54,424 nt of DNA from Streptomyces odonnellii (GTDB lineage Bacteria > Actinomycetota > Actinomycetes > Streptomycetales > Streptomycetaceae), in assembly GCF_000981895.1 (NCBI RefSeq), contig NZ_LATD01000035.1, positions 1 through 54,424 on the forward strand, given 5' to 3'. Every line of letters begins with the position of its first letter. Positions within the stretch are counted from its first letter, which is position 1. Positions 46,021 to 53,580 of the stretch are shown here, piece after piece. Position numbers and translations under genes: made by a program. Under the pieces are notes generated by a model. That model saw only the letters and a program-made list of their open reading frames with translations. It had not been told where the DNA came from and ran no database searches.

Positions 46021-47388
46021 ATGGCGGGCGGGACTGGCAATTCGCATCTTGCGCTGTGGATCGGCGCGACCGGTCTGTCCCAGGGTGAGATCGCCCGCCG
46101 GATCGCTGCCGAAGCGGTGCGCCAAGGTCACCGGCAGATTGCTCCGGACGCCACCCGCGTCCGTCGCTGGATCGACGGCGAACGCCCCCGTCCGCCGGTC
46201 CCCGTCCTGCTCGCCGCCGTGCTCTCCAAAGTGGTCGGGCAGCCGCTCACTCCGGGTGATCTCGGCCTGTCCCCAGCCGGAGCGGTGCTGGATACGATCC
46301 AGGTACCGCTGTTGACCGAGGCAGCCGCCCAGACCCTGGCCGGATGGACGCAGATGGACCTGTTCATGGACCGCCGTGAAACCCTCAGGCTTGCCATCGG
46401 CGCTCCGCTGATCCTGGCAGCCGAACGGATGCTCGGTGGCATTGCCCGGCCCCTGAACCGCGCTCGTCAGGGCTTCGACGCCGATACCGTCACCGCGCTG
46501 GAACAGGTCACCGACTTCTTCACCCACGCCGACGCCACAAAGGGGGGTGGCCTCTATCGGTCGGCGATCGTCGCCCAACTCGCTGAGGTCGCCCGTCGCA
46601 TCCAAGCCGGCGTCCCGGCTGGTCTGAAGACCCGGATCTTTGCTGCGACTGCCGATTTGGCTGCGCTTGCGGGATGGGTGAGTCATGACTCCGGCCGTTA
46701 TGCGACCGCTCAGCGCTATTGGAGCTACGGCATCTATGCGGCCGGCGAAGCCGGACAACGCGATCGCGGAGTGGAGATTGTGACCCGCATGTCTCACCAG
46801 ATGATCTATCTCGGTCGGCCGGAGGACGCCCTCGGGCTCCTTGGTGTCGCCGCGGCCAAGGCCGAGCAGCCCGTCATAAGAGCTCTGGTCGCTTCACAGA
46901 CCGGGCGGGTGCACGCGGCTCTTGGCGATGAGCGCCAGGCCGATACACATCTCGGCGCCGCCGACGAATTCTTGGCCGACGGCTTCGGGGACCTGCCCGA
47001 TTGGGTCGCTTACTTCGACGCTGCCGAGCACGCCGGGGCCCGCGCCGTCTCCGCTCGCGATCTTGCCGCGCTCGGCCGCCCTCATCGGCCCGCAAGTACT
47101 CACTTCCTCGAAGCGCTGAAGCTGCGGGCGCCCGGTTTTGACCGTGTCCGTGTCATGGACCGAGTCGGACTCGCCGCCGCGTTCTTCGACGAAGGTGACC
47201 CTGAGCGGGCCGCAGAGGCGGCCCGGCGCGCACTCGACGACGCCGCCCGTGTCGACTCCACGCTTGTGGCCTCCCGACTGAACACTTTGTTGGAGGCTGC
47301 CCGCCCCTACCACACCTCCGCCACCGATGAGGTACGCACTCGGGCAAAGGATCTCGCGGCTGCCCGGCCGACGGTGGTCGCGGCCTGA
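46021..47388 (+). CDS. XRE/TPR regulator divergent from the graspetide operon
   Basis: 455 aa from ATG 46021, nine bases after GGGAGG; ATG 46015 in frame is too close to that site, and the long ORF upstream is antisense shadow. The N-terminal region (about 5-75) has a lambda-repressor-like HTH: LSQGEIARRIAAEA ... ATRVRRWIDGERPRPPVPVLLAAVLS. The rest is a helical TPR-like array (AQRYWSYGIYAAGEAGQRDRGVEIVTRMSHQMIYLGRPEDALGLL region, RVHAALGDERQADTHLGAADEF). This is the usual pathway-specific or peptide-sensing type. The truncated TPR protein at 41101 looks like a relative. Confidence 0.85.
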   Translation: MAGGTGNSHLALWIGATGLSQGEIARRIAAEAVRQGHRQIAPDATRVRRWIDGERPRPPVPVLLAAVLSKVVGQPLTPGDLGLSPAGAVLDTIQVPLLTEAAAQTLAGWTQMDLFMDRRETLRLAIGAPLILAAERMLGGIARPLNRARQGFDADTVTALEQVTDFFTHADATKGGGLYRSAIVAQLAEVARRIQAGVPAGLKTRIFAATADLAALAGWVSHDSGRYATAQRYWSYGIYAAGEAGQRDRGVEIVTRMSHQMIYLGRPEDALGLLGVAAAKAEQPVIRALVASQTGRVHAALGDERQADTHLGAADEFLADGFGDLPDWVAYFDAAEHAGARAVSARDLAALGRPHRPASTHFLEALKLRAPGFDRVRVMDRVGLAAAFFDEGDPERAAEAARRALDDAARVDSTLVASRLNTLLEAARPYHTSATDEVRTRAKDLAAARPTVVAA

Positions 47389-47392
47389 GAGC

Positions 47393-47689
47393 ATGGGAGC
47401 CATGGGCAAGCACCGCCGACCTGGCCCACCGAACCAGCCGCCCCGCGCCGTCCCGGCCGTTGACCCCGGTGATCCGGTCGCCGCATACGAGAAGCGCCGC
47501 CGTGCGCCGCTGGACGGCCCGCGCCGTCATCGCCCCGTGCGTGGCGGCGCGCGCCATCTCGATCCGCACGCTCCGAGGATCTTGGAGGAGTGGACCGGTT
47601 TCGCGTACGCACCTGTCGGCACCGCCCTCGGTCTCGCTGCGGCGCAGGCATGGGTGGATGAATTCGACCCTGGCGCGACGGAGGGGTGA
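47393..47689 (+). CDS. DUF6087-like small protein
   Basis: 98 aa from ATG 47393 (or 47402, MGKHRRPGPP). It is basic and Pro/Arg-rich at the front (KHRRPGPPNQPPRAVPAVDPGDPVAAYEKRRR) with a conserved-looking end ILEEWTGFAYAPVG ... AAAQAWVDEFDP. I recall this pattern as DUF6087, a family of unknown function in Streptomyces. It starts 5 bp after the regulator stop, so they form an operon. It could be an accessory of the RiPP locus. Confidence 0.7.
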   Translation: MGAMGKHRRPGPPNQPPRAVPAVDPGDPVAAYEKRRRAPLDGPRRHRPVRGGARHLDPHAPRILEEWTGFAYAPVGTALGLAAAQAWVDEFDPGATEG

Positions 47690-47714
47690 GGAGCCGTGAC
47701 GCGGTGGCCGGCCT

Positions 47715-47948
47715 CTACAGCCCGTTCAGGCGTGCATCCGTAGCGACCGCGTCGGAGCGGACGAGGTCGATGAATGTGGCCCATGCGGTGGCGGGGACCA
47801 GGAGGGTGGGGCCGGGCCTGTTCTTGGAGTCGCGGATGCCGACTCCGGGCGCCAGGCGTGCGACCTCTACGCAGTTATTTCCGGTGCCGTCGCTGTATGA
47901 CGACTTGACCCAGGCCGCGTCCTCGGGCTTGTGCTGTCGGCTCGTCAC
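47715..47948 (-). CDS. DUF397 protein
   Basis: 77 aa from GTG 47948. It has the family pattern WVKSSYSDGTGNNCVEVARL ... VGIRDSKNRPGP ... PATAWATFIDLVRS. DUF397 proteins accompany XRE-DUF5753 regulators in Streptomyces and can act as their partners, in a toxin-antitoxin-like or developmental role. This is the second of two tandem DUF397 genes downstream of the XRE gene at 48239-49126. Its ribosome site is weak (TGAGG very near the start). A decayed copy is found 4.5 kb away at 43204. Confidence 0.88.
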   Translation of the reverse strand: MTSRQHKPEDAAWVKSSYSDGTGNNCVEVARLAPGVGIRDSKNRPGPTLLVPATAWATFIDLVRSDAVATDARLNGL

Positions 47949-47986
47949 ACCTCAGACCGTACGAGCGTGGCGGCTCTCCGCGTCAG

Positions 47987-48010
47987 GGGGAAAGCCGCCA
48001 CTTCGTTGGG
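47987..48010. repeat. 24-bp spacer shared by both DUF397 loci
   Basis: GGGGAAAGCCGCCACTTCG plus five more bases, between the two DUF397 genes. The same 24 bp, with one change, occurs at 43311-43334 in the decayed copy, same orientation. It may be a conserved operator or promoter element for the downstream DUF397 gene. Confidence 0.75.
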
Positions 48011-48018
48011 AGTTGGGC

Positions 48019-48234
48019 TCAGTTGTGTGTGGCGCGCACGAACTCGATGAAGGAGGTCCAGCCCTGGGGGGTGGCGGTCAGGGCCGGGCCGCGCTTGTCC
48101 TTGGAGTCGCGGATGCCGACGCGGTTGGTCAGGTCGGCGATCTCCACGCAGCTATCACCAGTGCCGCCGCTGTACGACGACTTGAACCACGCGTCTTCCG
48201 GAGCCAGCTCTGCGGCTGTGATGTGAGTGTTAAT
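48019..48234 (-). CDS. DUF397 protein with apparent ATT start
   Basis: 71 residues: ELAPEDAWFKSSYSGGTGD, SCVEIADLTNRVGIRDSKDK, then RGPALTATPQGWTSFIEFVR, a complete DUF397 domain ending at TGA 48019. No ATG, GTG or TTG exists in frame between the upstream in-frame TAG and the conserved domain. The codon at the expected place is ATT (48234-48232), right after GTAGGG and overlapping the end of the XRE gene by arrangement (XRE stop at 48239). Either ATT is used, as in infC, or a former ATG was mutated. It is absent from standard ORF calls because of this. Confidence 0.7.
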   Translation of the reverse strand: MNTHITAAELAPEDAWFKSSYSGGTGDSCVEIADLTNRVGIRDSKDKRGPALTATPQGWTSFIEFVRATHN

Positions 48235-48238
48235 GGCC

Positions 48239-49126
48239 CTACAACTCTCGCGCTAGTCGATGCATGAACTCTGGTGTGTCCTCAAGCGGAAGCGCCGAGG
48301 CGATCATGGTGTTGAACCGTCGGGTGAACCGCGCCACCTCCTTGGGCTTGTCCGAGGTCGAGACGGCACCCCAAGCGTTGTCGACCTGCACCATGGGCGG
48401 CAATCCATCCACCAGGTCAAGGATGGCGAGGTCACTTCTCGCCCGGTACCCCCGGCTGTTGAAAGGAAGCACCTGGATCTTGACATGGTCGAGCTGGGAC
48501 AGCCGTGTGATTTCTTCGTACTGGTCCAGCATCACCTGTGGGCTGCCGATCGCATAGCGCAGGGCTGCCTCACCCAGGATCACCCAGAGCTTGACCGGAT
48601 GCGGTTCACGGTCCAAGACCCGCTTCTTGCGCTCCATACGGAGTGCCACGTTGTGGCGGACGAACTCGCTGGTAGTTTCCTCGACGGGTTTCTCGATCTC
48701 GAAGATCGCCTTGGCGTAGTCCTCGGTCTGGAGCAGGCCATGGACTACCGCTGGGTGGTAGATCCGGATCTCCTGGGCCTCCGCCTCGATTCCGACGAAG
48801 CCCTGCATGGCGGGCTGCATATGACTGCGGTACCGCGTCACCCAATCCTGGCTGGTCGCGTCGCGGTTCAGCTCGACGAGCTGATCGATGACATCCGGAT
48901 CGTCAACGCCGTACTTGTCCAGCAGCTTGCGCAGGTCGCCGGTGTTGCGGAAGCTCAGACTTCCGGTCTCGATCCGCTGGAGAGCGGCCTCGGAGAGCTT
49001 TGTTCCCTGGACGGCCACCTTGCGGGGCATCGGCTTGCCGTTGTCCATGAAGATGCTCTCGCGCATCTGCCGCATCTGTAGGCCCAGTTCGAGGCGCCTT
49101 CCGGTTGCCCCACGCTTTGCTGCCAC
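48239..49126 (-). CDS. XRE-DUF5753 regulator (Scr1/WhiJ-like)
   Basis: 295 aa from GTG 49126 with GAGGGG six bases upstream; the longer in-frame ORF before it is not supported. The N-terminal HTH (about 8-70) includes RRLELGLQMRQMRES and KLSEAALQRIETGS. The C-terminal DUF5753 region has YHPAVVHGLLQTEDYAKAIFE, LWVILGEAALRYAIGSPQVMLDQYEEI and IQVLPFNS. With the DUF397 genes following and an anti-sigma-like ATPase divergent, this is an AbaA/WhiJ-type module known in Streptomyces development and antibiotic control. The HTH first part (FMDNGKPMPRK) has an unusual insert. Confidence 0.9.
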   Translation of the reverse strand: MAAKRGATGRRLELGLQMRQMRESIFMDNGKPMPRKVAVQGTKLSEAALQRIETGSLSFRNTGDLRKLLDKYGVDDPDVIDQLVELNRDATSQDWVTRYRSHMQPAMQGFVGIEAEAQEIRIYHPAVVHGLLQTEDYAKAIFEIEKPVEETTSEFVRHNVALRMERKKRVLDREPHPVKLWVILGEAALRYAIGSPQVMLDQYEEITRLSQLDHVKIQVLPFNSRGYRARSDLAILDLVDGLPPMVQVDNAWGAVSTSDKPKEVARFTRRFNTMIASALPLEDTPEFMHRLAREL

Positions 49127-49211
49127 TGTGACCCCTCGCTGTGTCTCTGTGCTGATCAGGTGTTGCCGTGTGCAGAGTGTTACACCTCGTGTACGTCCCC
49201 CGCAGCCCCTC

Positions 49212-49276
49212 TTGCAGGTTTGGGCATAGTCCAATTCGATCTGCTTTGAATTTTCGAAGCAGATTCGATTGCAGGT
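49212..49276. promoter_or_regulatory. Divergent promoter region with inverted and direct repeats
   Basis: In an AT-rich island, TCTGCTT (49240-49246) and AAGCAGA (49257-49263) form a perfect inverted repeat that extends imperfectly to 13 bp arms, centred on TGAATTTTCG. TTGCAGGT occurs directly repeated at 49212 and 49269. This lies between the XRE gene and the divergent ATPase gene and is a likely autoregulatory operator. The inverted repeat overlaps possible - strand boxes TTCAAA and TATGCC (16-bp spacing). Confidence 0.55.
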
Positions 49277-49361
49277 GAATGGACTTGCCCGACAGGCTAG
49301 TTGAGCAGCGCCGATGGCGTGCTGACGAACCGTCAGTAGGACTATCCGTGGAGGACCAACC

Positions 49362-50000
49362 ATGACCCTCAGAGCACGCGTACACGCATACGAAGACCTC
49401 ACCCGGACGAGGTCCGGTTCGGACGGGCTTGCGGGGTGGCAGCTCAGCATCGAGCGGGCCCTGCGGGCGGGTCGGCGCGGGATGGCCGAAGGAGACGAGC
49501 GGTGGCCCGGGCAGGTGCGGCGGGGCGGGGTCGCGCGGGTTCGAGCGTGGGGGCTCGGGGAACTCGCCGACGACATCGGGCTGTTGCTCAGCGAACTGGT
49601 CACCAACGCACTGCGGTACGGGCGCGGGGATCAGGTCGGGGTAACGCTCCGGCTCACCGGGCTCGGGATGCTCCGGGTCGAGGTGGACGACGGGTCGCCC
49701 GTACCTGCCCGTATCCGTACCGCCCGCCCGGGGGACGAGAGCGGGCGCGGGCTGCTCGTCGTGGACGCGGTCGTCGCCGAACGCGGTGGGGAGTGGGGCG
49801 TCAGCCCCGACGGGACCAAGACCTGGTGCTCGCTCCCGGTCGGTACGTCGCGGGCCGCCGCCACGACCCGTACGACCGGCACCCTGGCCGCGCACACGGC
49901 GGCCCCCGCCCCGACGGCACGTACGGCCCTGGTCGTGCGCACGGCCCCGGCCGCGTACCCCGCCCCGGCCGTGCACACGTCGGCGGGGGAGCGCCGGTGA
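49362..50000 (+). CDS. Anti-sigma-factor-like ATP-binding protein (HATPase)
   Basis: 212 aa with a GHKL ATPase domain of the SpoIIAB/RsbW type: ELADDIGLLLSELVTNALRYG (N-box), RVEVDDGSP (G1) and ESGRGLLVVDAV (G2). The tail from about 165 is an Ala/Thr-rich low-complexity stretch. Such proteins bind partner regulators or sigma factors and may phosphorylate anti-anti-sigma proteins. GGAGGA lies before ATG 49362. In AbaA-like modules this gene accompanies the XRE and DUF397 genes, as here. Its last bases overlap the next start (GTGA). Confidence 0.88.
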   Translation: MTLRARVHAYEDLTRTRSGSDGLAGWQLSIERALRAGRRGMAEGDERWPGQVRRGGVARVRAWGLGELADDIGLLLSELVTNALRYGRGDQVGVTLRLTGLGMLRVEVDDGSPVPARIRTARPGDESGRGLLVVDAVVAERGGEWGVSPDGTKTWCSLPVGTSRAAATTRTTGTLAAHTAAPAPTARTALVVRTAPAAYPAPAVHTSAGERR

Positions 50001-50671
50001 AGCCGACCGCCGCGCAAGGCCCGTCGACGCCACGCCCGTCGACCCCACGCCCGCCAGGAGTCGTCCCGTACATCACCGCCTGGGGCGCGGAATGGCCCCT
50101 GTACCCGCCGCCGGTGACGGGCCGGTCCGGTGGCCGGGGCATCGCGTACGTCGACGAGCACAGCATCGACCGCGACGAGGAGGGCGTGCTGTGGGCCCGG
50201 GCGACGTACCGGCCGGGGCAGGGGCGGCCCGAGTTCGGCAACGTGCACCCCCTGCGGCAGCGCCGGGCCATGCAGCGAATGCTGTGCCAGGTCTGCGGCG
50301 GGCCCGCCGACCGCAACGAGCGCGGCGTGCTCTGGCTGCTCGCCGATCACCGCCGCGACTGGCCCGGCTGGCCGGAGACGATGGCCGCGACACACCCGCC
50401 GGTCTGCCTCCCCTGCGCCGCGGACTCGACCCGCGCCTGTCCGCACCTGCGCCGTGGATTCGTCGCCGTACGGGTACGGGAACCGCGGATCAGCGGGGTG
50501 TACGGGGCGCGCTACTACCCGCCGAACCCGTTCATCGGACCCGTCGAGCACGTCGTCAAGGCATACGGCGACCTTGGGATCCGCTGGGTGATCGCCTCGC
50601 AGCTCGCCATGGAACTGCGCGGCTGCGCGCTCGTCGATCTCGCAACCGAACTCGCCGCCGCCGACCGGTGA
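49997..50671 (+). CDS. Uncharacterised protein with a Cys-rich zinc-like motif
   Basis: 224 aa from GTG 49997, overlapping the ATPase stop by four bases. After a Pro-rich N-terminus it has VPYITAWGAEWPLYPPPV, MLCQVCGGPAD, PVCLPCAADSTRACPHL and VYGARYYPPNPFIG followed by PVEHVVKAYG. The CxxC ... CxxC ... C arrangement (about residues 95-150) suggests a zinc ribbon. I recognise it only as a conserved Streptomyces hypothetical; coupling to the anti-sigma-like gene suggests a shared job. Confidence 0.75.
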   Translation: MKPTAAQGPSTPRPSTPRPPGVVPYITAWGAEWPLYPPPVTGRSGGRGIAYVDEHSIDRDEEGVLWARATYRPGQGRPEFGNVHPLRQRRAMQRMLCQVCGGPADRNERGVLWLLADHRRDWPGWPETMAATHPPVCLPCAADSTRACPHLRRGFVAVRVREPRISGVYGARYYPPNPFIGPVEHVVKAYGDLGIRWVIASQLAMELRGCALVDLATELAAADR

Positions 50672-50722
50672 GACGGGCTCCGGCCGGTGAGATGGGCAGC
50701 AGCCGGTGAGACGGGCGGTACG

Positions 50723-51295
50723 TCAGCGCTCGCCGCCCGGCACCCAGAGCACGTCCCCGACCTCCTTGTTCGCCATGCGGGCGAGAATGAAGAGCAGGTC
50801 GGAGAGCCGGTTGAGATAGGTCGCCGTCAGGGCGTTCATGGTCTCGCCGTGCACCTCCAGCGCCGCCCAGGTCGAGCGCTCCGCGCGGCGTACGACCGTG
50901 CATGCCTGGTGCAGCAGGGCCGCGCCCGGGGTGCCGCCGGGGAGGATGAAGCTGCGGAGCTTGTCGAGCCGCTCCAGGAAGCGGTCGCAGTCCGCCTCCA
51001 GCTTGTCGATGTACGGCTGCTCGACGCGCAGCGGCGGGTACTCGGGCTTCTCCACCACCGGCGTCGACAGGTCCGCGCCCACGTCGAAGAGGTCGTTCTG
51101 GACCCGGACGAGGACCTTCACCAGCTCCTCGGGGAGCGCGCCGAGCGCGATCGCGGTGCCGATGACGGCGTTGGCCTCGTTGGCGTCGGCGTACGCGGCG
51201 ATCCGCAGATCGGTCTTGGCGGTACGGCTCATGTCGCCGAGAGCGGTCGTGCCCTTGTCGCCGGTGCGGGTGTAGATGCGCGTCAGATTGACCAT
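50723..51295 (-). CDS. PduO-type ATP:cob(I)alamin adenosyltransferase
   Basis: 190 aa. It transfers the adenosyl group of ATP to cob(I)alamin to make coenzyme B12, needed here for example by methylmalonyl-CoA mutase or ribonucleotide reductase. Motifs: N-terminal TRTGDKGTTALGD (ATP binding), VQNDLFDVGADLSTP, and LPGGTPGAALLHQACTVVRRAER with the Arg/Glu that bind ATP and Mg; NRLSDLLFILARMAN closes the trimer fold. This is the PduO/MMAB class, not CobA. Annotation pipelines may call it cob(I)yrinic acid a,c-diamide adenosyltransferase. Confidence 0.94.
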   Translation of the reverse strand: MVNLTRIYTRTGDKGTTALGDMSRTAKTDLRIAAYADANEANAVIGTAIALGALPEELVKVLVRVQNDLFDVGADLSTPVVEKPEYPPLRVEQPYIDKLEADCDRFLERLDKLRSFILPGGTPGAALLHQACTVVRRAERSTWAALEVHGETMNALTATYLNRLSDLLFILARMANKEVGDVLWVPGGER

Positions 51296-51438
51296 ATGGC
51301 CAGCCTAGGCCGTGTCTGCCACATGGCGTCGTCCGCCCGCCAGGCGTCGCGCGCTGCACGGGATGTGGCGCACACGGCCCGGGCCGTGTGCGAAGGGGCC
51401 GGCGCCCCGGAAGACACCGGCCCCGGCCCCCGTGGTGC

Positions 51439-51942
51439 TCAGCCCGCCATCGGCTTGCCCGTCTCCAGCAGCGACTTGAGGTCGCTGAGCACCATCGCCC
51501 AGCCGCCGCCCGCCTCCTTGATCCTGCCCGCGACCTGGGCCGCGTGCGCCGGCGCGTCGGTGACGTCGTGCGTCACGGTGAGCTTCACGACGCCTCCGTA
51601 CGGCTCCTCCTCGATCTCGTACGTCAGGCGCGTGTACGGTTCGGCCGCCAGCTCGGGCGTGAAGAGCATCCGGTACGTCTGGACGAGCCGGTGCGGCGCC
51701 TCGGCCTCCACGACCTCGCCCTCGATGATCTGCTCCGGCGCGCCGTGCGCCCGCATCTCGTCGCTGGACAGCGAGCGGTACGCACCGCCCGGGCGCAGGT
51801 CGAACTCGCTGGCGCAGCCGTAGCCGTACTTCCCGTTCCAGTCGGGACTCGTGATCGCGTCCCAGACCGCCTGCGCCGTCGCCTTGATGTAGATCCGGTG
51901 GACCTGGACCGTACTGGTCGACTCGGCCGTGGCAGTGCTCAT
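51439..51942 (-). CDS. SRPBCC/AHSA1-like protein
   Basis: 167 aa from ATG 51942, which overlaps the stop of the ArsR gene (ATGA), so the two are translated together. The fold is a START-like barrel: VHRIYIKATAQAVWDAITSP, GGAYRSLSSDEM, GEVVEAEAPHRLVQTYRM, VTHDVTD and GGGWAMVLSDLKSLLETGKP. This family often pairs with an ArsR repressor; ligand unknown. The upstream ORF extension (MDRQVHRAP) is in the ArsR gene and rejected. Confidence 0.9.
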   Translation of the reverse strand: MSTATAESTSTVQVHRIYIKATAQAVWDAITSPDWNGKYGYGCASEFDLRPGGAYRSLSSDEMRAHGAPEQIIEGEVVEAEAPHRLVQTYRMLFTPELAAEPYTRLTYEIEEEPYGGVVKLTVTHDVTDAPAHAAQVAGRIKEAGGGWAMVLSDLKSLLETGKPMAG

Positions 51943-52259
51943 GTGTTCCCCTCCAGCTTGTGCTTCAGCTCGGTGAGCGCCGACACCTGGCGCTCGGTGT
52001 ACTTGTCGATCCATCTGTCGTGGATCAGCCGGATCGGCACCGGGTTCAGGAAGTGGTGCTTCTCCCGGCCCGATCTGCGTGTGATGACTAGCCCCGCCTC
52101 CTCAAGCACCTTCAGGTGCTTCATCGCTCCGTACCGCGTCATCTCCAGCTCGGACTCCAGCTCGCTCAGCGTGCGTCCGTCGCGCGCGAACAGCAGGTCG
52201 AGCAGGAAACGGCGGGTCGGATCGGCCAGCGCCTTGAAGACCCGGTCGTCGTCGCTCAC
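51939..52259 (-). CDS. ArsR-family transcriptional regulator
   Basis: 106 aa from GTG 52259. Winged HTH with the N-terminal VFKALADPTRRFLLDLLF, LSELESELEMTRYGAMKHLKVLEEAGLV (recognition helix) and the wing TRRSGREKHHFLNPVPI. No metal-binding ELCVC cysteines are present, so it is the non-metal type that pairs with SRPBCC proteins. It is first in a two-gene operon and probably autoregulates. Likely promoter is in the AT-containing stretch 52260-52310. Confidence 0.92.
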   Translation of the reverse strand: MSDDDRVFKALADPTRRFLLDLLFARDGRTLSELESELEMTRYGAMKHLKVLEEAGLVITRRSGREKHHFLNPVPIRLIHDRWIDKYTERQVSALTELKHKLEGNT

Positions 52260-52531
52260 GCATCGAGAATAGGTGACCAGATGGTCACATGTAAAGCCTG
52301 GCGCAGCCTGGCGTAACGCGGTCCGAGCCGCCCCGCGGCCCCCGCCGCGGTCCTCAAGTGCGCTGCGTGCGGCCTCCGGTGGACCGTCCCGGTGTGATGT
52401 CCGTCATCCGGGGCGTGACGCGCATCTCTTCGCTGTCACATGCGCCTGCACGCCCGCTAACCTCCGCAGAGCGCGCAATGTAAACACGCGTTAAAGCCGC
52501 ACCAGAGCCGAACCGGATCCGAAGAAGAATC

Positions 52532-53392
52532 GTGGGGTGTGACGTGGCCAGGAAGCTCGCCGTCATCGGGGCCGGACTCATGGGGTCCGGGATCGCGCAG
52601 GTCTCGGCCCAGGCAGGCTGGGACGTCGTGCTGCGCGATGTCACCGACGCGGCGCTGGCCCGGGGGATCGACAGCGTCAAGGCGTCGTACGCGCGGTTCG
52701 TCGCCAAGGGCGCGCTCGAAGAGGCCGACGCGGACGCGGCCCTGGCCCGGATCACCACGACCACCGATCTGGACGCCGTCGCCGACGCGGACGTCGTCGT
52801 CGAGGCCGTCTTCGAGAAGCTGGACGTCAAGCACGAGATCTTCCGCGCGCTCGACAAGCTCGTACGGGACGACGCCGTCCTCGCCTCCAACACCTCGGCC
52901 ATCCCGATCACCAAGATCGCGGCGGTGACCGGGCGTCCGGAGCGCGTCGTCGGTACGCACTTCTTCTCGCCCGTACCGATGATGCGGCTCTGCGAGCTGG
53001 TGCGCGGCTACAAGACGAGCGACGAAACCCTCGCCACGGCACGGGAGTTCGCCGAGTCCGTGGGCAAGACCTGCATCGTCGTCAACCGCGATGTGGCCGG
53101 CTTCGTGACCACGCGGCTGATCTCCGCGCTCGTCGTCGAGGCCGCGAAGCTGTACGAGTCGGGCGTCGCGTCCGCCGAGGACATCGACATCGCCTGCAAG
53201 CTGGGGTTCGGCCATGCCATGGGGCCGCTCGCCACCGCCGATCTGACCGGAGTCGACATCCTTCTCCACGCGACCGACAACATCTACGCCGAGTCGCAGG
53301 ACGAGAAGTTCGCCCCGCCGGAGCTGATGCGCCGGATGGTGGACGCGGGTGACATCGGCCGCAAGAGCGGGCAGGGGTTCTACAAGCACTGA
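52532..53392 (+). CDS. 3-hydroxybutyryl-CoA dehydrogenase
   Basis: About 286 aa; GTG 52532 (AAGAAG upstream) and GTG 52544 (MARKLAVIGAG) are both possible starts, the second nearer to known homologues. It oxidises or reduces (S)-3-hydroxybutyryl-CoA with NAD(P), in butyrate/PHB metabolism and supply of 4-carbon extender units. The Rossmann motif is VIGAGLMGSGIAQVSAQAG, followed by VVEAVFEKLDVKHEIF, SNTSAIPITKIA, the catalytic His in GTHFFSPVPMM, and NRDVAGFVTTRL. The C-terminal dimer domain has FGHAMGPLATADLTGVD. Length and motifs are complete. Confidence 0.93.
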   Translation: MGCDVARKLAVIGAGLMGSGIAQVSAQAGWDVVLRDVTDAALARGIDSVKASYARFVAKGALEEADADAALARITTTTDLDAVADADVVVEAVFEKLDVKHEIFRALDKLVRDDAVLASNTSAIPITKIAAVTGRPERVVGTHFFSPVPMMRLCELVRGYKTSDETLATAREFAESVGKTCIVVNRDVAGFVTTRLISALVVEAAKLYESGVASAEDIDIACKLGFGHAMGPLATADLTGVDILLHATDNIYAESQDEKFAPPELMRRMVDAGDIGRKSGQGFYKH

Positions 53393-53439
53393 GCGGGCAT
53401 CCGAGAGTCGGGCGCTGAGTCGCGTCACACCGCTCCGGT

Positions 53440-53460
53440 ATCACCCCACGGGGTGATTTT
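53440..53460 (+). terminator. Rho-independent terminator after the dehydrogenase
   Basis: ATCACCCC-AC-GGGGTGAT followed by TTT, 48 bp after the stop codon: an 8-bp perfect stem with a U-tract, unusual in being so canonical for this genome. GGTATC is repeated on both sides. Confidence 0.75.
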
Positions 53461-53580
53461 GGTATCGGTTCGCTTACAGACGGCAACTTCTCCGCCCTTG
53501 CGGCAGTCAGTTGTTGGAATACATAGAAAACACAGCAGACAGAACACAACGGAACGCGGAAGCACTCTCGGGGAGCGCAT

